Shown here one piece after another: positions 1-8,784 of a stretch of DNA of 64,000 nucleotides (the first letter of the stretch is position 1; each line of letters starts with the position of its first letter). The notes below the pieces were generated by a model that saw nothing but the letters and a program-made list of their open reading frames with translations, had not been told where the DNA came from and did not search any database. The position numbers and the translations under genes are program-made. Origin of the DNA: Nakamurella sp. A5-74 (GTDB lineage: Bacteria; Actinomycetota; Actinomycetes; Mycobacteriales; Nakamurellaceae); NCBI RefSeq assembly GCF_040438885.1, contig NZ_CP159218.1, forward strand, positions 1 to 64,000, read 5' to 3'.

Positions 1-61
1 GGATGACGCGGTGGACTTCCCGGTGGAAGAGGTCCGTGACGGAGCAGAGGGGTCCAACAGC

Positions 62-1696
62 GTGCCGGTCGACGACCCGAGTGACCCGATCCTCCAGGCA
101 TGGCCAGGCGTCGTCGCTGCACTCTCACCCACCGTCAGCCAGCAACACCGGGCGTGTCTGTCGCTGACCACTCCGGTCGGTCTCCTCGGAACCACGGTCC
201 TGCTGCGAGTTCCCACCACTTACGCCAAGGACGCCCTCGAACGCGCCCTGCGCGAACCCATCCTCGCGGAACTCTCAGCACGTCTCGGAACCCAGGTCAG
301 CCTGGCCGTCACGGTCGAGGATCTCCACCAGAGTGCCGCCGACCCGAGTACCCCCGGCGATCACGGTGCTGCGGAGAACCACAGCGCAGCCGACAACCAC
401 AGCTCGGGCGACAACCACGGTTCGATCAACAACCACAGTGCGGTCGGCAACCACAGCGCCGCCGTGCAGCACGCCGCCACCGACGGTGCCACCGGCCGTG
501 AGTCCTCGACCAGGGACGGCCACACCATCGGCAACTCCGAGTTCGATGGTCAGTCCGAGAGCGACCCGCATTTCGAAGAACGCGCCGAGGCCATGGCCAC
601 GGTCACCGAGATCTGGCCGACCTACACCGGCCGGCGCGACGTCAGCCCGCCGAATCCGGCGCAGAGCCGCTTGAACGACAAATACAGCTTCGACACGTTC
701 GTCCGCGGCGCGTCCAACCGGTTCTCCCACGCCGCAGCCGTCGCCGTCGCCGAAGGACCGGGCAAGGCCTACAACCCGTTGTTCATCTGGGGTGAATCCG
801 GCCTGGGCAAGACCCACCTGCTGCACGGCATCGGCCTGTACGCGGAGAAGTTGTTCCCGGGCATCAAGGTCCGCTACGTCTCCAGCGAAGAATTCACCAA
901 CGACTTCATCAACTCCCTGCGTGACGACCGGAAGGTGGCCTTCCAGCGCCGCTACCGCGATGTGGATGTCCTGCTGGTGGACGACATCCAGTTCCTGCAG
1001 GGCAAGGAGTCGACCCAGGAGGAGTTCTTCCACACCTTCAATACCCTCTACAACGCGAACAAGCAGATCGTCATCACCTCGGACTCGCCGCCGAAGCGGC
1101 TGGAGACCCTGGAGGATCGCATGCGCACCCGGTTCGAGTGGGGCCTGATCACCGACATCCAGCCGCCCGAGCTGGAGACCCGGATCGCGATCCTGCGCAA
1201 GAAGTGCGCGCACCAGGGCTACTCGGTGCCGGATGAGGTCCTGGAGTTCATCGCCAGCCACATCGAACGGAACATCCGCGAGCTCGAGGGCGCATTGATC
1301 CGGGTCACGGCCTTCGCATCACTGAACAAACAGACGACGGACCTCTCGCTGGCGCAGACCGTGTTGCGGGACGTCATCCGCGACGCATCCTCCAGCGACA
1401 TCGATGCGCCGACGATCATGGCGGTGACGGCCGAATACTTCGACCTCACCCTCGACGAGATCTGTGGGGCCACGAAGACCAAGGCCATCGTCCGGGCCCG
1501 ACAGACCGCCATGTACCTGTGCCGCGAGCTCACCGACCTCACGTTGCCCAAGATCGGCCAGCTCTTCGGCGGTCGCGATCACACCACGGTCATGCATGCG
1601 GACAAGAAGATCCGCCTCGAGATGACGGAGCGCCGGCAGACCTACGAAACGGTCCAGGAACTCACTGCCCGGATCCGGGACCGCAACCGACACTGA
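62..1696 (+). CDS. dnaA: Chromosomal replication initiator DnaA
   Basis: DnaA binds 9-mer boxes at oriC, unwinds the adjacent DNA and loads the replicative helicase. The N-terminal domain I is followed by a poorly conserved linker of about 110 residues containing a repeated x-N-H-S/G motif (codons around 360-470). Domain III is an AAA+ ATPase with Walker A GESGLGKT and Walker [10 protein letters not shown]. Domain IV is the DNA-binding helix-turn-helix with the signature [15 protein letters not shown] place the start at the GTG at 62, because GAGGGG lies 9 nt upstream and the protein then begins MPVDDPSDP, as in other actinobacterial DnaAs. The frame is open to a GTG at 11, and the region upstream is cut by the window edge. 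The DnaA-box cluster and dnaN follow downstream. Confidence 0.95.
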   Translation: MPVDDPSDPILQAWPGVVAALSPTVSQQHRACLSLTTPVGLLGTTVLLRVPTTYAKDALERALREPILAELSARLGTQVSLAVTVEDLHQSAADPSTPGDHGAAENHSAADNHSSGDNHGSINNHSAVGNHSAAVQHAATDGATGRESSTRDGHTIGNSEFDGQSESDPHFEERAEAMATVTEIWPTYTGRRDVSPPNPAQSRLNDKYSFDTFVRGASNRFSHAAAVAVAEGPGKAYNPLFIWGESGLGKTHLLHGIGLYAEKLFPGIKVRYVSSEEFTNDFINSLRDDRKVAFQRRYRDVDVLLVDDIQFLQGKESTQEEFFHTFNTLYNANKQIVITSDSPPKRLETLEDRMRTRFEWGLITDIQPPELETRIAILRKKCAHQGYSVPDEVLEFIASHIERNIRELEGALIRVTAFASLNKQTTDLSLAQTVLRDVIRDASSSDIDAPTIMAVTAEYFDLTLDEICGATKTKAIVRARQTAMYLCRELTDLTLPKIGQLFGGRDHTTVMHADKKIRLEMTERRQTYETVQELTARIRDRNRH

Positions 1697-1699
1697 GTC

Positions 1700-1905
1700 G
1701 CCTCCACCACGGGATCTCGACTCCTACGTCCCTCGAGCACCGCTCGACACGCTGGTCGAGTGCAAACCCGGGCGCAGCGCACACCGGATCTCCTCTCGTT
1801 CCTCGCTCGATCGCCGTGGGTTTCCGCTGATCCCCTTCGTCTCCTTCGTCGCTCAGGACGAAGAACGAGCGAGGAACGAACGCGATGAGGCCCTGTCCGA
1901 CGACC
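1700..1905. repeat. Dispersed palindromic intergenic repeats downstream of dnaA
   Basis: Several diverged, oppositely oriented copies of a repeat family built from GGGATCTCGACTCcTxcGTC and its complement occur here, for example GGGATCTCGACTCCTACGTC from about 1711 and the arm GAACGAGCGAGGAACGAACG near 1862-1881. The same family recurs near 3865, 20880, 25015 and 27000. I see no coding signal. Function is unknown; the arms could form extended hairpins in RNA between dnaA and the origin. Confidence 0.6.
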
Positions 1906-2039
1906 AACCAGTCTCCTGCGTCGCTCGATCGCTCCCTCCGGGTGGACGTCGTCTCTCCGGGTGTTCATCGCCGCCGGCGGTACCGATCCACGAGCCCCAT
2001 TCGTCCCACCGATCCCCTGCTGCACGCCACCCCCGCGGT

Positions 2040-2430
2040 AGCCGGAGTTGTCCACAATGCCGGCGATATCGATTGCACGATGACTGCCTGCGGAAACAGC
2101 CGACTGAAGGGGCCGATGCCACCTTCCGGAGTGACCCCGACCACACAGAGTTGTCACCATGTGTGGACAACTCTGTGGACGGATGGGGACAGCACGGGGA
2201 CAGCACGTCCACAACTGCCCTCTTCGACGGCCGGTGTCCCCACCTCTGCGAGTGCTCCACCGAATGACATGAATGCGACACCGACCGTCCGAGGACGGTC
2301 CACACCGACGCCACGCGACGTGACGAGCAGGAACAGCCCCGCATCCACACCGTCCACACTGCCTACTACTACGACTGTTTGATCTCTATAAGGGTCTACA
2401 AGAACAACCACCGTGGGGACAACCGGAACA
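2040..2430. other. Putative oriC: DnaA-box cluster between dnaA and dnaN
   Basis: Exact consensus DnaA boxes TTGTCCACA occur at 2048-2056 (+) and 2162-2170 (-). Near-matches sharing the GTCCACA or TCCACA core occur at 2174-2182 (-), 2205-2213, 2296-2304, 2341-2349 and 2350-2358, and weaker sites at 2151-2159 (TTGTCACCA) and 2414-2422 (-, TTGTCCCCA). Boxes at 2147-2174 sit in an inverted repeat (AGAGTTGTC / GACAACTCT). A locally AT-richer stretch at about 2360-2410 could be the unwinding element. Location between dnaA and dnaN is the usual actinobacterial oriC position. The 2431-2696 interval before dnaN shows nothing beyond the likely dnaN leader. Confidence 0.85.
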
Positions 2431-2696
2431 CCGGTGCCATCCAGGCGAATCCCGATTCGACCCCTGGACCGGTCGATCCAGCCGCCCCGGAATCTTTCCG
2501 GGCCCCCGGAGATGACGGGAGGCCCGCGAACCTCTACCGTTGGCAGCCCGGGGCATCGTGTCGGCATTCCGGCGCGTCCTCTGGGGATTCTCTCCCCTGA
2601 GGAGCTGTGGCCGACAACGGCTCCTCGCACGGATCGGTCCCGACACCCGTCGCTCCGCCCAGCACTGCTCGATCTCGTGACCCGAAAGGCCTCCAG

Positions 2697-3845
2697 ATGA
2701 AGTTCCGCGTTGCCCGCGAGGATCTCGCCGACGCCGTGTCGTGGGTGGCCAAGTCGTTGCCGGCACGGCCGCCGATGCCCGTCCTGGGTGGCGTGCTGCT
2801 CGAGGTCAGCGACGAGACCACCCCGGTGCTCACGGTCGCCGGATTCGACTACGAGGTCTCGACCCGTGCCACCGTCTCCGTCGATGCCGACACCGCCGGC
2901 CGGGTCCTGGTCTCCGGGCGACTGCTCAACGAGATCACCCGATCGCTGCCGGCCGGTAAGCCGGTCGACCTGTCGGTCGAGGGCAACAAGGTCACCATCA
3001 AGGGCGGTGCCGCCCGGTTCACCCTGCCGACGATGCCGGTCGATGACTACCCGGCGCTGCCCCAGATGCCCGAGGCCTCCGGAAGTGTCGATGCGGCGAC
3101 CTTCGCCGAAGCCGTCGCACAGACCGTCGTGGCCGCCGGTCGCGACGACGCACTGCCCATGACCACCGGTGTCCGCATCGAGATCGAGGGCGAGACCCTG
3201 ACGCTCGCCGCCACCGACCGTTTCCGGCTCGGGTTGCGCACCCTCAGCTGGACGCCGACCAGTGCCACCCCGCTGTCGACGTCGGTGCTGGTGCCGGCCC
3301 GCACCCTCTCGGATGCGGCCAAATCGCTCGGCAGCAGCAAGGACGTCACCTTCGCCCTCGGTGACGGACTGCTCGGCCTCGAGGCCGGCGGCCGCCGCAC
3401 CACCGTGCGACTGATGGACCTCGAGTTCGTGAAGTACCGCTCACTGCTGCCGACCGAGTCGACCACCACCGTCGATGTCGCGGTGAGCGAATTGAGCGAT
3501 GCGATCAAGCGGGTGTCGCTGGTGACCGATCGTGGCCACCACCTGCGGCTGCAGGTCGGTGACGGAGCCCTGACCCTCACCGCCGGCGGCGACGACGAGG
3601 GCCGGGCCGAAGAGGATCTGCAGGTCGAGGCCGACGGCGCCGAACTGCTGATCGCCTTCAACCCGACGTATCTGCTCGACGGACTGGGGGTGCTGCGCAC
3701 CGCGAAGGTGCGGCTCGCCTTCACCACGCCCAGTCGGCCCGCGTTGCTGCTGCCCATCGATGAGGATGGCGAGGCACCCGCAGGCACCGCGTCCGAGGAC
3801 ATCGCCTACCGCTACCTCGTGATGCCGGCCCGCCTTCCAGGCTGA
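2697..3845 (+). CDS. dnaN: DNA polymerase III beta sliding clamp
   Basis: The 382-residue product matches the usual length of the beta clamp, a ring-shaped dimer that tethers the replicative polymerase to DNA. It opens MKFRVAREDLADAVSWVAKSL and runs through three repeated clamp folds, ending in the characteristic YRYLVMPARLPG, which contributes to the clamp's peptide-binding pocket. The ATG at 2697 is chosen over upstream in-frame starts because GAAAGG precedes it by about 7 nt and the protein then begins at the family's normal position. It lies between the putative oriC and a run of intergenic repeats. Confidence 0.97.
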   Translation: MKFRVAREDLADAVSWVAKSLPARPPMPVLGGVLLEVSDETTPVLTVAGFDYEVSTRATVSVDADTAGRVLVSGRLLNEITRSLPAGKPVDLSVEGNKVTIKGGAARFTLPTMPVDDYPALPQMPEASGSVDAATFAEAVAQTVVAAGRDDALPMTTGVRIEIEGETLTLAATDRFRLGLRTLSWTPTSATPLSTSVLVPARTLSDAAKSLGSSKDVTFALGDGLLGLEAGGRRTTVRLMDLEFVKYRSLLPTESTTTVDVAVSELSDAIKRVSLVTDRGHHLRLQVGDGALTLTAGGDDEGRAEEDLQVEADGAELLIAFNPTYLLDGLGVLRTAKVRLAFTTPSRPALLLPIDEDGEAPAGTASEDIAYRYLVMPARLPG

Positions 3846-3859
3846 TCCAGTGCGCTGAT

Positions 3860-4012
3860 CGAGGGGGTCTCGACTCCTTCGTCGCTCGACCACCGATTGG
3901 GTCTCGACTCCTTCGTCGCTCGACCAGCTGATGGGTCTCGACTCCTTCGTCGCTCGACCACCGCAGTCTCCGGTGATCGAGCAAGCGTGGAACGAGCGCG
4001 TCGAGATCCCGA
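3860..4012. repeat. 34-bp tandem intergenic repeat (3 copies) plus inverted copy
   Basis: GGGTCTCGACTCCTTCGTCG begins at 3865, 3899 and 3933, an exact 34-bp period. A diverged inverted copy follows at about 3971-4010 (GAGCAAGCGTGGAACGAGCG then TCGAGATC). The array fills the gap between the convergent ends of dnaN and the ABC permease gene, so it could form a bidirectional RNA hairpin. It belongs to the repeat family seen at four other places in the first 27 kb. Confidence 0.85.
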
Positions 4013-4071
4013 CAGATCGACGACGCGGTCCCGATGAATGCAGCAATCGACCACCGGATGATCGTCGTCGC

Positions 4072-5136
4072 TCAGGCTCTCCGTCGCTCCCGACGGGCCC
4101 GGAGTACCACGAACACCCGGTCGGCGACCAGGGCGATCACCAGCAGCGCCCCGTGCAGGACCTGCTGGGCGTACGAGCTGATGTTCACCAGCGCGAGACC
4201 GTTGTCGACGGTACTGAGGACCAGCAGCGCAAGCACCGTCCCGGCGACGGAGCCGCGGCCGCCGGCCAGGCTGCCACCACCGAGCACGACTGCGGTGAGC
4301 ACCGTGAGTTCCAGGCCCCCTGCCGCTGCCGGCAGGCCCGTTCCCAGCTGGGACGTGAGGATCATCCCCACCAGTGCAGCGGCTGCCCCCGAGGCGATGA
4401 ACATGCCGATCAGGGACAGGGTGTGACGACGGGCAGCACGTTGTTGTTGGGACGATCCGGCCTGGTCCGCCTCGTCGGTGCCGGGATCGAGCGGCCGGTC
4501 CTGCAGGCCCAGACCGAGGATCCCGGACCGCCCGATGGGTGACGGCTGCGGCGACAGGGTCTGCGACAATCCGGTGAGCGCCTGGATTCCTGCGGCTGCG
4601 ACGAGCAGTCCGAGGAAGATCAGCACCGGCACGCTCAGCGCGAACACCGACGTCGTCGCGCTGAGTGTCGAGAAGTTCGGCGCCGTCACCGCCAGGCCAC
4701 CCGGCAGCAGGTAGGCGACCCCCCGCAGCAGCGCCATCGCGGCGAACGTGGCGGCCAAGCTGTTGATGCCGAGCACGCAAACCAGCACACCGATGATCGC
4801 CCCGGAGAGCAGACCCGCGATCACCGCCACCAGCACGGCACCGACGTTGCCGAGGTCGGGGGCGAATCCGGCGAGCAGGACGCCGCTGGTGGCGGCCAGT
4901 GCTCCGACCGACAGGTCGACCTGGCCGGCCCGGATGAGGAACGTCGCCGGCAACGCCACGATGCCGGTCACTGAGATCGAGGTGATCAAGGTGACCAGGT
5001 TGTCCGAGGTGAGGAAGTACGGGCTGACCGCGGAGAACACTGCGCCGACGACAGCGAGCAGCACCAGGAACACCAGTGCAGTGCGGAGAATGCGCGGCAG
5101 CCGCCTCGGGGAGGTGACGACAAGGGTCTGTGTCAT
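4072..5136 (-). CDS. ABC sugar-type transporter permease (RbsC-like)
   Basis: This 354-residue polytopic membrane protein resembles RbsC/XylH-type permeases of the monosaccharide (CUT2) ABC family. It shows repeated hydrophobic spans and the motif ALPATFLIRAGQVDLSVGAL, which matches the family's TGGIDLSVG region. A hydrophilic insert of about 45 residues (roughly 207-250, Pro/Asp/Gln rich) interrupts the middle of the protein, and I do not recall it from the family. The start ATG overlaps the stop of the upstream binding-protein gene by four bases (ATGA), indicating translational coupling. No ATPase gene is adjacent, so the energising subunit must be encoded elsewhere or the importer is incomplete. 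The substrate cannot be deduced. Confidence 0.8.
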   Translation of the reverse strand: MTQTLVVTSPRRLPRILRTALVFLVLLAVVGAVFSAVSPYFLTSDNLVTLITSISVTGIVALPATFLIRAGQVDLSVGALAATSGVLLAGFAPDLGNVGAVLVAVIAGLLSGAIIGVLVCVLGINSLAATFAAMALLRGVAYLLPGGLAVTAPNFSTLSATTSVFALSVPVLIFLGLLVAAAGIQALTGLSQTLSPQPSPIGRSGILGLGLQDRPLDPGTDEADQAGSSQQQRAARRHTLSLIGMFIASGAAAALVGMILTSQLGTGLPAAAGGLELTVLTAVVLGGGSLAGGRGSVAGTVLALLVLSTVDNGLALVNISSYAQQVLHGALLVIALVADRVFVVLRARRERRRA

Positions 5137-6368
5137 GGGTTCTCCGGGCAGCTGCTCACGTCGTAGGAGCCACTCACCGTCGACACATCGACGAACTGCG
5201 GTGTGGTGAGCATTGCCTGCGGGATGCTGCGGCCGGCCATGGCGTCGATCAGCGACGGCACCACGAGTTCTCCGTAGCGGTCGGGAAAGAGCGCTGCATC
5301 ACCCAGCCACCGAGGATTGCCTGCGATTTCGCAGCGAGAGCGCTGGTCGGCGCCGACCGCGACCAGCCGTACGTCCTCGAGCCGTCCCGCGGACCGGACG
5401 GCCGTCATGGCGGTGAAGGCAGGCCCGTCCGACACGGCGGCGATCAGAATGCGCCCGCTGTCCGGCTGGGCGCCGATCGCCCGCTGCACCGCGTCGTAGA
5501 CGGCTTTCTGGTCGGCGGTGTCGACGACCGTCACCCGAGCTCGTTCGGCTGCCGCACTGCTCGAGGCGGATTGCTGTGACGGGTCGGTGGTCGTGGGTGG
5601 AGGTGCCACCGTGGTGCCGGGCGCAGTGGTGAACGGCATCTCGAGCCGGTCGGGACAGGACTGTCGGAAGCCCTCGCGGATGCCTTCGGCCCTGGCGGTC
5701 GAGGCGGCACTCTCGGTGGGGTCGGTGATCAGGATGAAGCTGTCGAACCGGCAGTCGTGATCGTGGATCGAGTACTCCCCCAGGTGACTGCCCGCGAGCC
5801 GGCCCGCGGCGCTGTCGTCGGCGGTCACGGTAGCTGTGGTGCAGGGGCCGGGCGGTCCGTCGACGACGATCATCGGGACCGTCCGCGGACCGGCCCCGCA
5901 CAGTGAGTTGCCGGGCATCCAGCCCGAGCGCTGCACGATCCAGCCGTCCACCTGCTGGTTCGACAACCGCTGCGCGCACTCGAGGGCGAACTCGCCGTCA
6001 GCTCCCGGGTCGCAGCGGATCAGTGCGGCGCCGGCCGTGGTGGTCTCGGCGATGATCGAGTCGGTGACCGCGCGGCTGAACGGGTCCGTGGCGTCGGGGC
6101 TGATCAGACCGATCCGCTTTCCGGTCGCGCTGCCCGCCTCGGTGGTCCGGAAGGGTGTGACCACGCCGGCCGGCCATCCGGTCGTGCTCGTCGCGCTCGG
6201 TGATGGGGCTGTCTGGGAGGTGCTCGTCACGGGTGTCGAGGTCACGCCGGTCGGAGCCGAGCTGCTCGGGGTGGGTCCGGTGGGTGTGGTACACCCGGTC
6301 ACCAGCACGCTGACGACCATGGCCAGCACACCAGGAAGCCGGTGCCCGGCCCAGCGTGTGGTACCCAC
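5133..6368 (-). CDS. Periplasmic-binding-protein-like lipoprotein (RbsB type)
   Basis: The N-terminus is a lipoprotein signal (VLVTGC) followed by a Ser/Thr/Pro-rich tether of about 40 residues. The body then matches type-I periplasmic binding proteins of sugar ABC importers: IGLISPDATDPFSRAV opens the first lobe, and QQVDGWIVQRSG and ILIAAVSDGPAFTAM follow. A second low-complexity insert (PPPTTTDPSQQSASSSAAAE) sits between the lobes. It presumably captures a small sugar-like ligand for the permease encoded immediately downstream, with which it overlaps by 4 nt. The start is uncertain: GTG at 6368 or TTG at 6377, neither with a clear ribosome-binding site. Its 5' end is only about 30 bp from the divergent GH76 gene. 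Confidence 0.75.
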   Translation of the reverse strand: MGTTRWAGHRLPGVLAMVVSVLVTGCTTPTGPTPSSSAPTGVTSTPVTSTSQTAPSPSATSTTGWPAGVVTPFRTTEAGSATGKRIGLISPDATDPFSRAVTDSIIAETTTAGAALIRCDPGADGEFALECAQRLSNQQVDGWIVQRSGWMPGNSLCGAGPRTVPMIVVDGPPGPCTTATVTADDSAAGRLAGSHLGEYSIHDHDCRFDSFILITDPTESAASTARAEGIREGFRQSCPDRLEMPFTTAPGTTVAPPPTTTDPSQQSASSSAAAERARVTVVDTADQKAVYDAVQRAIGAQPDSGRILIAAVSDGPAFTAMTAVRSAGRLEDVRLVAVGADQRSRCEIAGNPRWLGDAALFPDRYGELVVPSLIDAMAGRSIPQAMLTTPQFVDVSTVSGSYDVSSCPENP

Positions 6369-6398
6369 AGGAGACAAGATCCGATCGATGGAGGTGGC

Positions 6399-7553
6399 AT
6401 GCGTTCAGGGCTCCGGAGCCGTCTGGCGACAGTGCTCGCGGCGGCCACGGTGCTCACCACCGCCGGCTGCGGGACGCAGGCCCCCTCGGACCTGCCGGCC
6501 GTCGACACGTTGGTCCGATTCTACGACGTGGGGTCCGGTGTCTGGCCGACGACGGGCTGGTGGAACAGCGCCAATGCGCTCACCGCGCTGGCCGACCACA
6601 TGCTGCTGTCCGGTGACCGCCGGTACGTATGGGTGCTCGGCAACACCTGGTCATTGAAACGCCATGCGCTGCAGGGGAACTTCGTCAATTCGTTCCTGGA
6701 CGACACCGGCTGGTGGGCGCTCGCCTGGATCCGCGCCTACGACCTGACCGGCGATCGCCGCTACCTGGACACCGCACGGGCCGGGGTCGACCACATGTGG
6801 CGCTATCGGGACGACGCCTGCGGGGGAGGTCTGTGGTGGACGAACAGTCGCACCTACAAGAACGCCATCACCAACGAGCTGTTCATCAAGGCCGCTGCGG
6901 AGCTGTCCGTCAGGGTGGGTGACACCCGCTACCTCGATCAGGCGGTGCAGGTCTGGAAGTGGTTCGACGCCTCCGGGATGATCAACGATGATTTGCTGGT
7001 GAACGACGGTCTGTCGGACTGCCGCAACAACGGCGGCACCACGTGGACCTACAACCAGGGTGTGGTGCTCGGTGCGCTGGTGGCGTTGGCCGAGGCCTCC
7101 GGCGACGACGCATATCTGGAGCGGGCCAGGGCGATGGCCGGTGCCTCGATCGCGGCCGACTCACTCCACCAGGACGGGATCCTGGTGGAACCCTGCGAAC
7201 CGGACGGCTGCAACATCGACCAGCAGAGCTTCAAGGGAATCTACGTCCGCAATCTCGGGGAGCTCGACCGAGCGCTCACGGACCATCCGTTCAACGAGTA
7301 CCTCGCCGAGCAGGCCGCCAGCGCCTTCGCGCACGACCGGAGCGCCGATTCCGGTTACGGGCTCCGGTGGGCGGGGCCACCGGGGATCGTCACCGGTGCG
7401 ACCCAGCAGAGTGCGGTCGACCTGCTCGTCGCCGCGCGACCCATCCCAGCGGACGACACGTCAAGCAATTCTCCGACCAGTGGGTCGGGAACGGGTGGTT
7501 CGGTGCCGAGCGGCACGGTCATCGGTGGGACGCCGGTGGTCCCCACCCCTTGA
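6399..7553 (+). CDS. Secreted GH76-family glycoside hydrolase (alpha-1,6-mannanase type), lipoprotein
   Basis: The product is 384 residues with a lipoprotein signal peptide ending TTAGC (Cys24). The body matches glycoside hydrolase family 76, whose characterised members are endo-alpha-1,6-mannanases with an (alpha/alpha)6 barrel. The adjacent Asp pair in SFLDDTGWWALAW is the family's catalytic DD motif, and GWWNSANAL, TRxYKNAITNELF-like and WTYNQGVVLGAL blocks are also typical. A Ser/Gly/Thr-rich tail ends the protein. Start ATG 6399 is preceded by GGAGG. It is divergent from the binding-protein gene with almost no spacer, so the two may share regulation. Mannan as substrate is inferred from the family. 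Confidence 0.8.
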   Translation: MRSGLRSRLATVLAAATVLTTAGCGTQAPSDLPAVDTLVRFYDVGSGVWPTTGWWNSANALTALADHMLLSGDRRYVWVLGNTWSLKRHALQGNFVNSFLDDTGWWALAWIRAYDLTGDRRYLDTARAGVDHMWRYRDDACGGGLWWTNSRTYKNAITNELFIKAAAELSVRVGDTRYLDQAVQVWKWFDASGMINDDLLVNDGLSDCRNNGGTTWTYNQGVVLGALVALAEASGDDAYLERARAMAGASIAADSLHQDGILVEPCEPDGCNIDQQSFKGIYVRNLGELDRALTDHPFNEYLAEQAASAFAHDRSADSGYGLRWAGPPGIVTGATQQSAVDLLVAARPIPADDTSSNSPTSGSGTGGSVPSGTVIGGTPVVPTP

Positions 7554-7705
7554 GGTGAGTGAGCACGCGCGGGTATCCCGAGGGGTACGGGCGCCGTCCG
7601 GAGTGGTACCCGGGCGCTCTACTGTCGAGCGTGCACGCCGGTGGTGTCGGCGCACAATGATGTCTGCAGGTGGAGCACCTGTGGGAAGAAACCCGAGGAG
7701 TGGTC

Positions 7706-8611
7706 ATGCAGATCGGTTTGGTCGGACTGGGCAAGATGGGCGGCAACATGGCCGAACGTCTGCGCCGCGGTGGTCATGAGGTGGTCGGTTTCGATCGCAA
7801 TCCCGAGTCGGCCCGCTCCGTCTCCTCGCTCGAGGAACTGGTCTCCTCGCTCGCCGCGCCGCGCGCCGTGTGGGTGATGGTGCCCTCCGGTGAGCCGACC
7901 CGCGCCACGGTCGCTGCGCTCGCCGAGGTGCTGGAGCCCGGCGACGTGATCATCGACGGTGGCAACTCCCGCTACACCGACGACCAGATCCACGCCGAGC
8001 AGCTGGCCAAGAAGGGGATCAAGTTCCTCGACTGCGGTGTGTCCGGCGGTGTCTGGGGTCTGACCGAGGGATATGCCCTGATGGTGGGTGGGGCCGCAGA
8101 AGATGTGGCACTCGTGCAGCCGGTCTTCGACACCCTCAAGCCGGAGTCTGCGGGCGGCTTCGTGCACGCCGGCAAGGTGGGTGCCGGTCACTTCGTGAAG
8201 ATGGTCCACAACGGTATCGAGTACGGGATGATGCAGGCCTACGGCGAGGGGTACGAGCTGATCAAGGCCGTCGACCTGGTCGACAGCCCGGACGCCGTGT
8301 TCGCCTCCTGGAAGGAAGGGACCGTCATCCGGTCCTGGCTGCTGGACCTGATGGTCGAAGCGCTGGGCAAGGATCCGGGTCTGACGGAGGTCCGCGGGTT
8401 CGCCCAGGACTCCGGCGAAGGTCGCTGGACCATCGAGGCTGCCATCGAGCACGCCGTGCCGCTGCCGGTGATCACCGCTGCGCTGTTCGCCCGGTTCGCC
8501 TCCCGCCAGGACGATTCGCTGGCGATGCGGGTGGTCGCCGCCCTGCGCAACGAGTTCGGCGGGCATGCCGTCGGCAAGGCCGGCTCGACCACCGAGGTCC
8601 CGATCTCCTGA
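7706..8611 (+). CDS. gnd: 6-phosphogluconate dehydrogenase, decarboxylating (short form)
   Basis: It oxidises and decarboxylates 6-phosphogluconate to ribulose 5-phosphate. At 301 residues this is the short GndA-like form rather than the 470-residue E. coli type. The Rossmann motif GLVGLGKMGGNM lies at the N-terminus, IDGGNSRYTDD is a substrate/cofactor segment, and KMVHNGIEYGMMQAYGEGY carries the catalytic Lys and Asn. The ATG at 7706 has GAGGAG six bases upstream; upstream in-frame extension lacks homology. Its place between dnaN and recF is conserved in many Actinobacteria. Confidence 0.93.
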   Translation: MQIGLVGLGKMGGNMAERLRRGGHEVVGFDRNPESARSVSSLEELVSSLAAPRAVWVMVPSGEPTRATVAALAEVLEPGDVIIDGGNSRYTDDQIHAEQLAKKGIKFLDCGVSGGVWGLTEGYALMVGGAAEDVALVQPVFDTLKPESAGGFVHAGKVGAGHFVKMVHNGIEYGMMQAYGEGYELIKAVDLVDSPDAVFASWKEGTVIRSWLLDLMVEALGKDPGLTEVRGFAQDSGEGRWTIEAAIEHAVPLPVITAALFARFASRQDDSLAMRVVAALRNEFGGHAVGKAGSTTEVPIS

Positions 8612-8619
8612 CCCCGCCG

Positions 8620-8742
8620 TTCGCGGTAGTGACGGTCGTTTGGCTGCCTTGTTCGCGGTAGTGACGGTCGTTTGGCTGCCTTGTTCGCGGTAGTGACGGT
8701 CGTTTGGCTGCCTTGTTCGCGGTGCTGACGGTCGTAAACCGG
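8620..8742. repeat. 32-bp tandem repeat array upstream of recF
   Basis: The unit TTCGCGGTAGTGACGGTCGT plus TTGGCTGCCTTG starts at 8620, 8652, 8684 and 8716, an exact 32-bp period. The first three copies are essentially identical; the fourth changes (GGTGCTGACGGTCGTAAACC). There are no variable spacers, so it is not a CRISPR. It fills the space between the gnd stop and the recF leader. Confidence 0.9.
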
Positions 8743-8784
8743 CCATCGCGGATCGATCACCGGATTCGATGGGAGGCTGACGGT

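Noticed and set aside
8620-8742. Possible CRISPR array
   Set aside because: Units are contiguous identical 32-mers with no unique spacers and no cas genes nearby.
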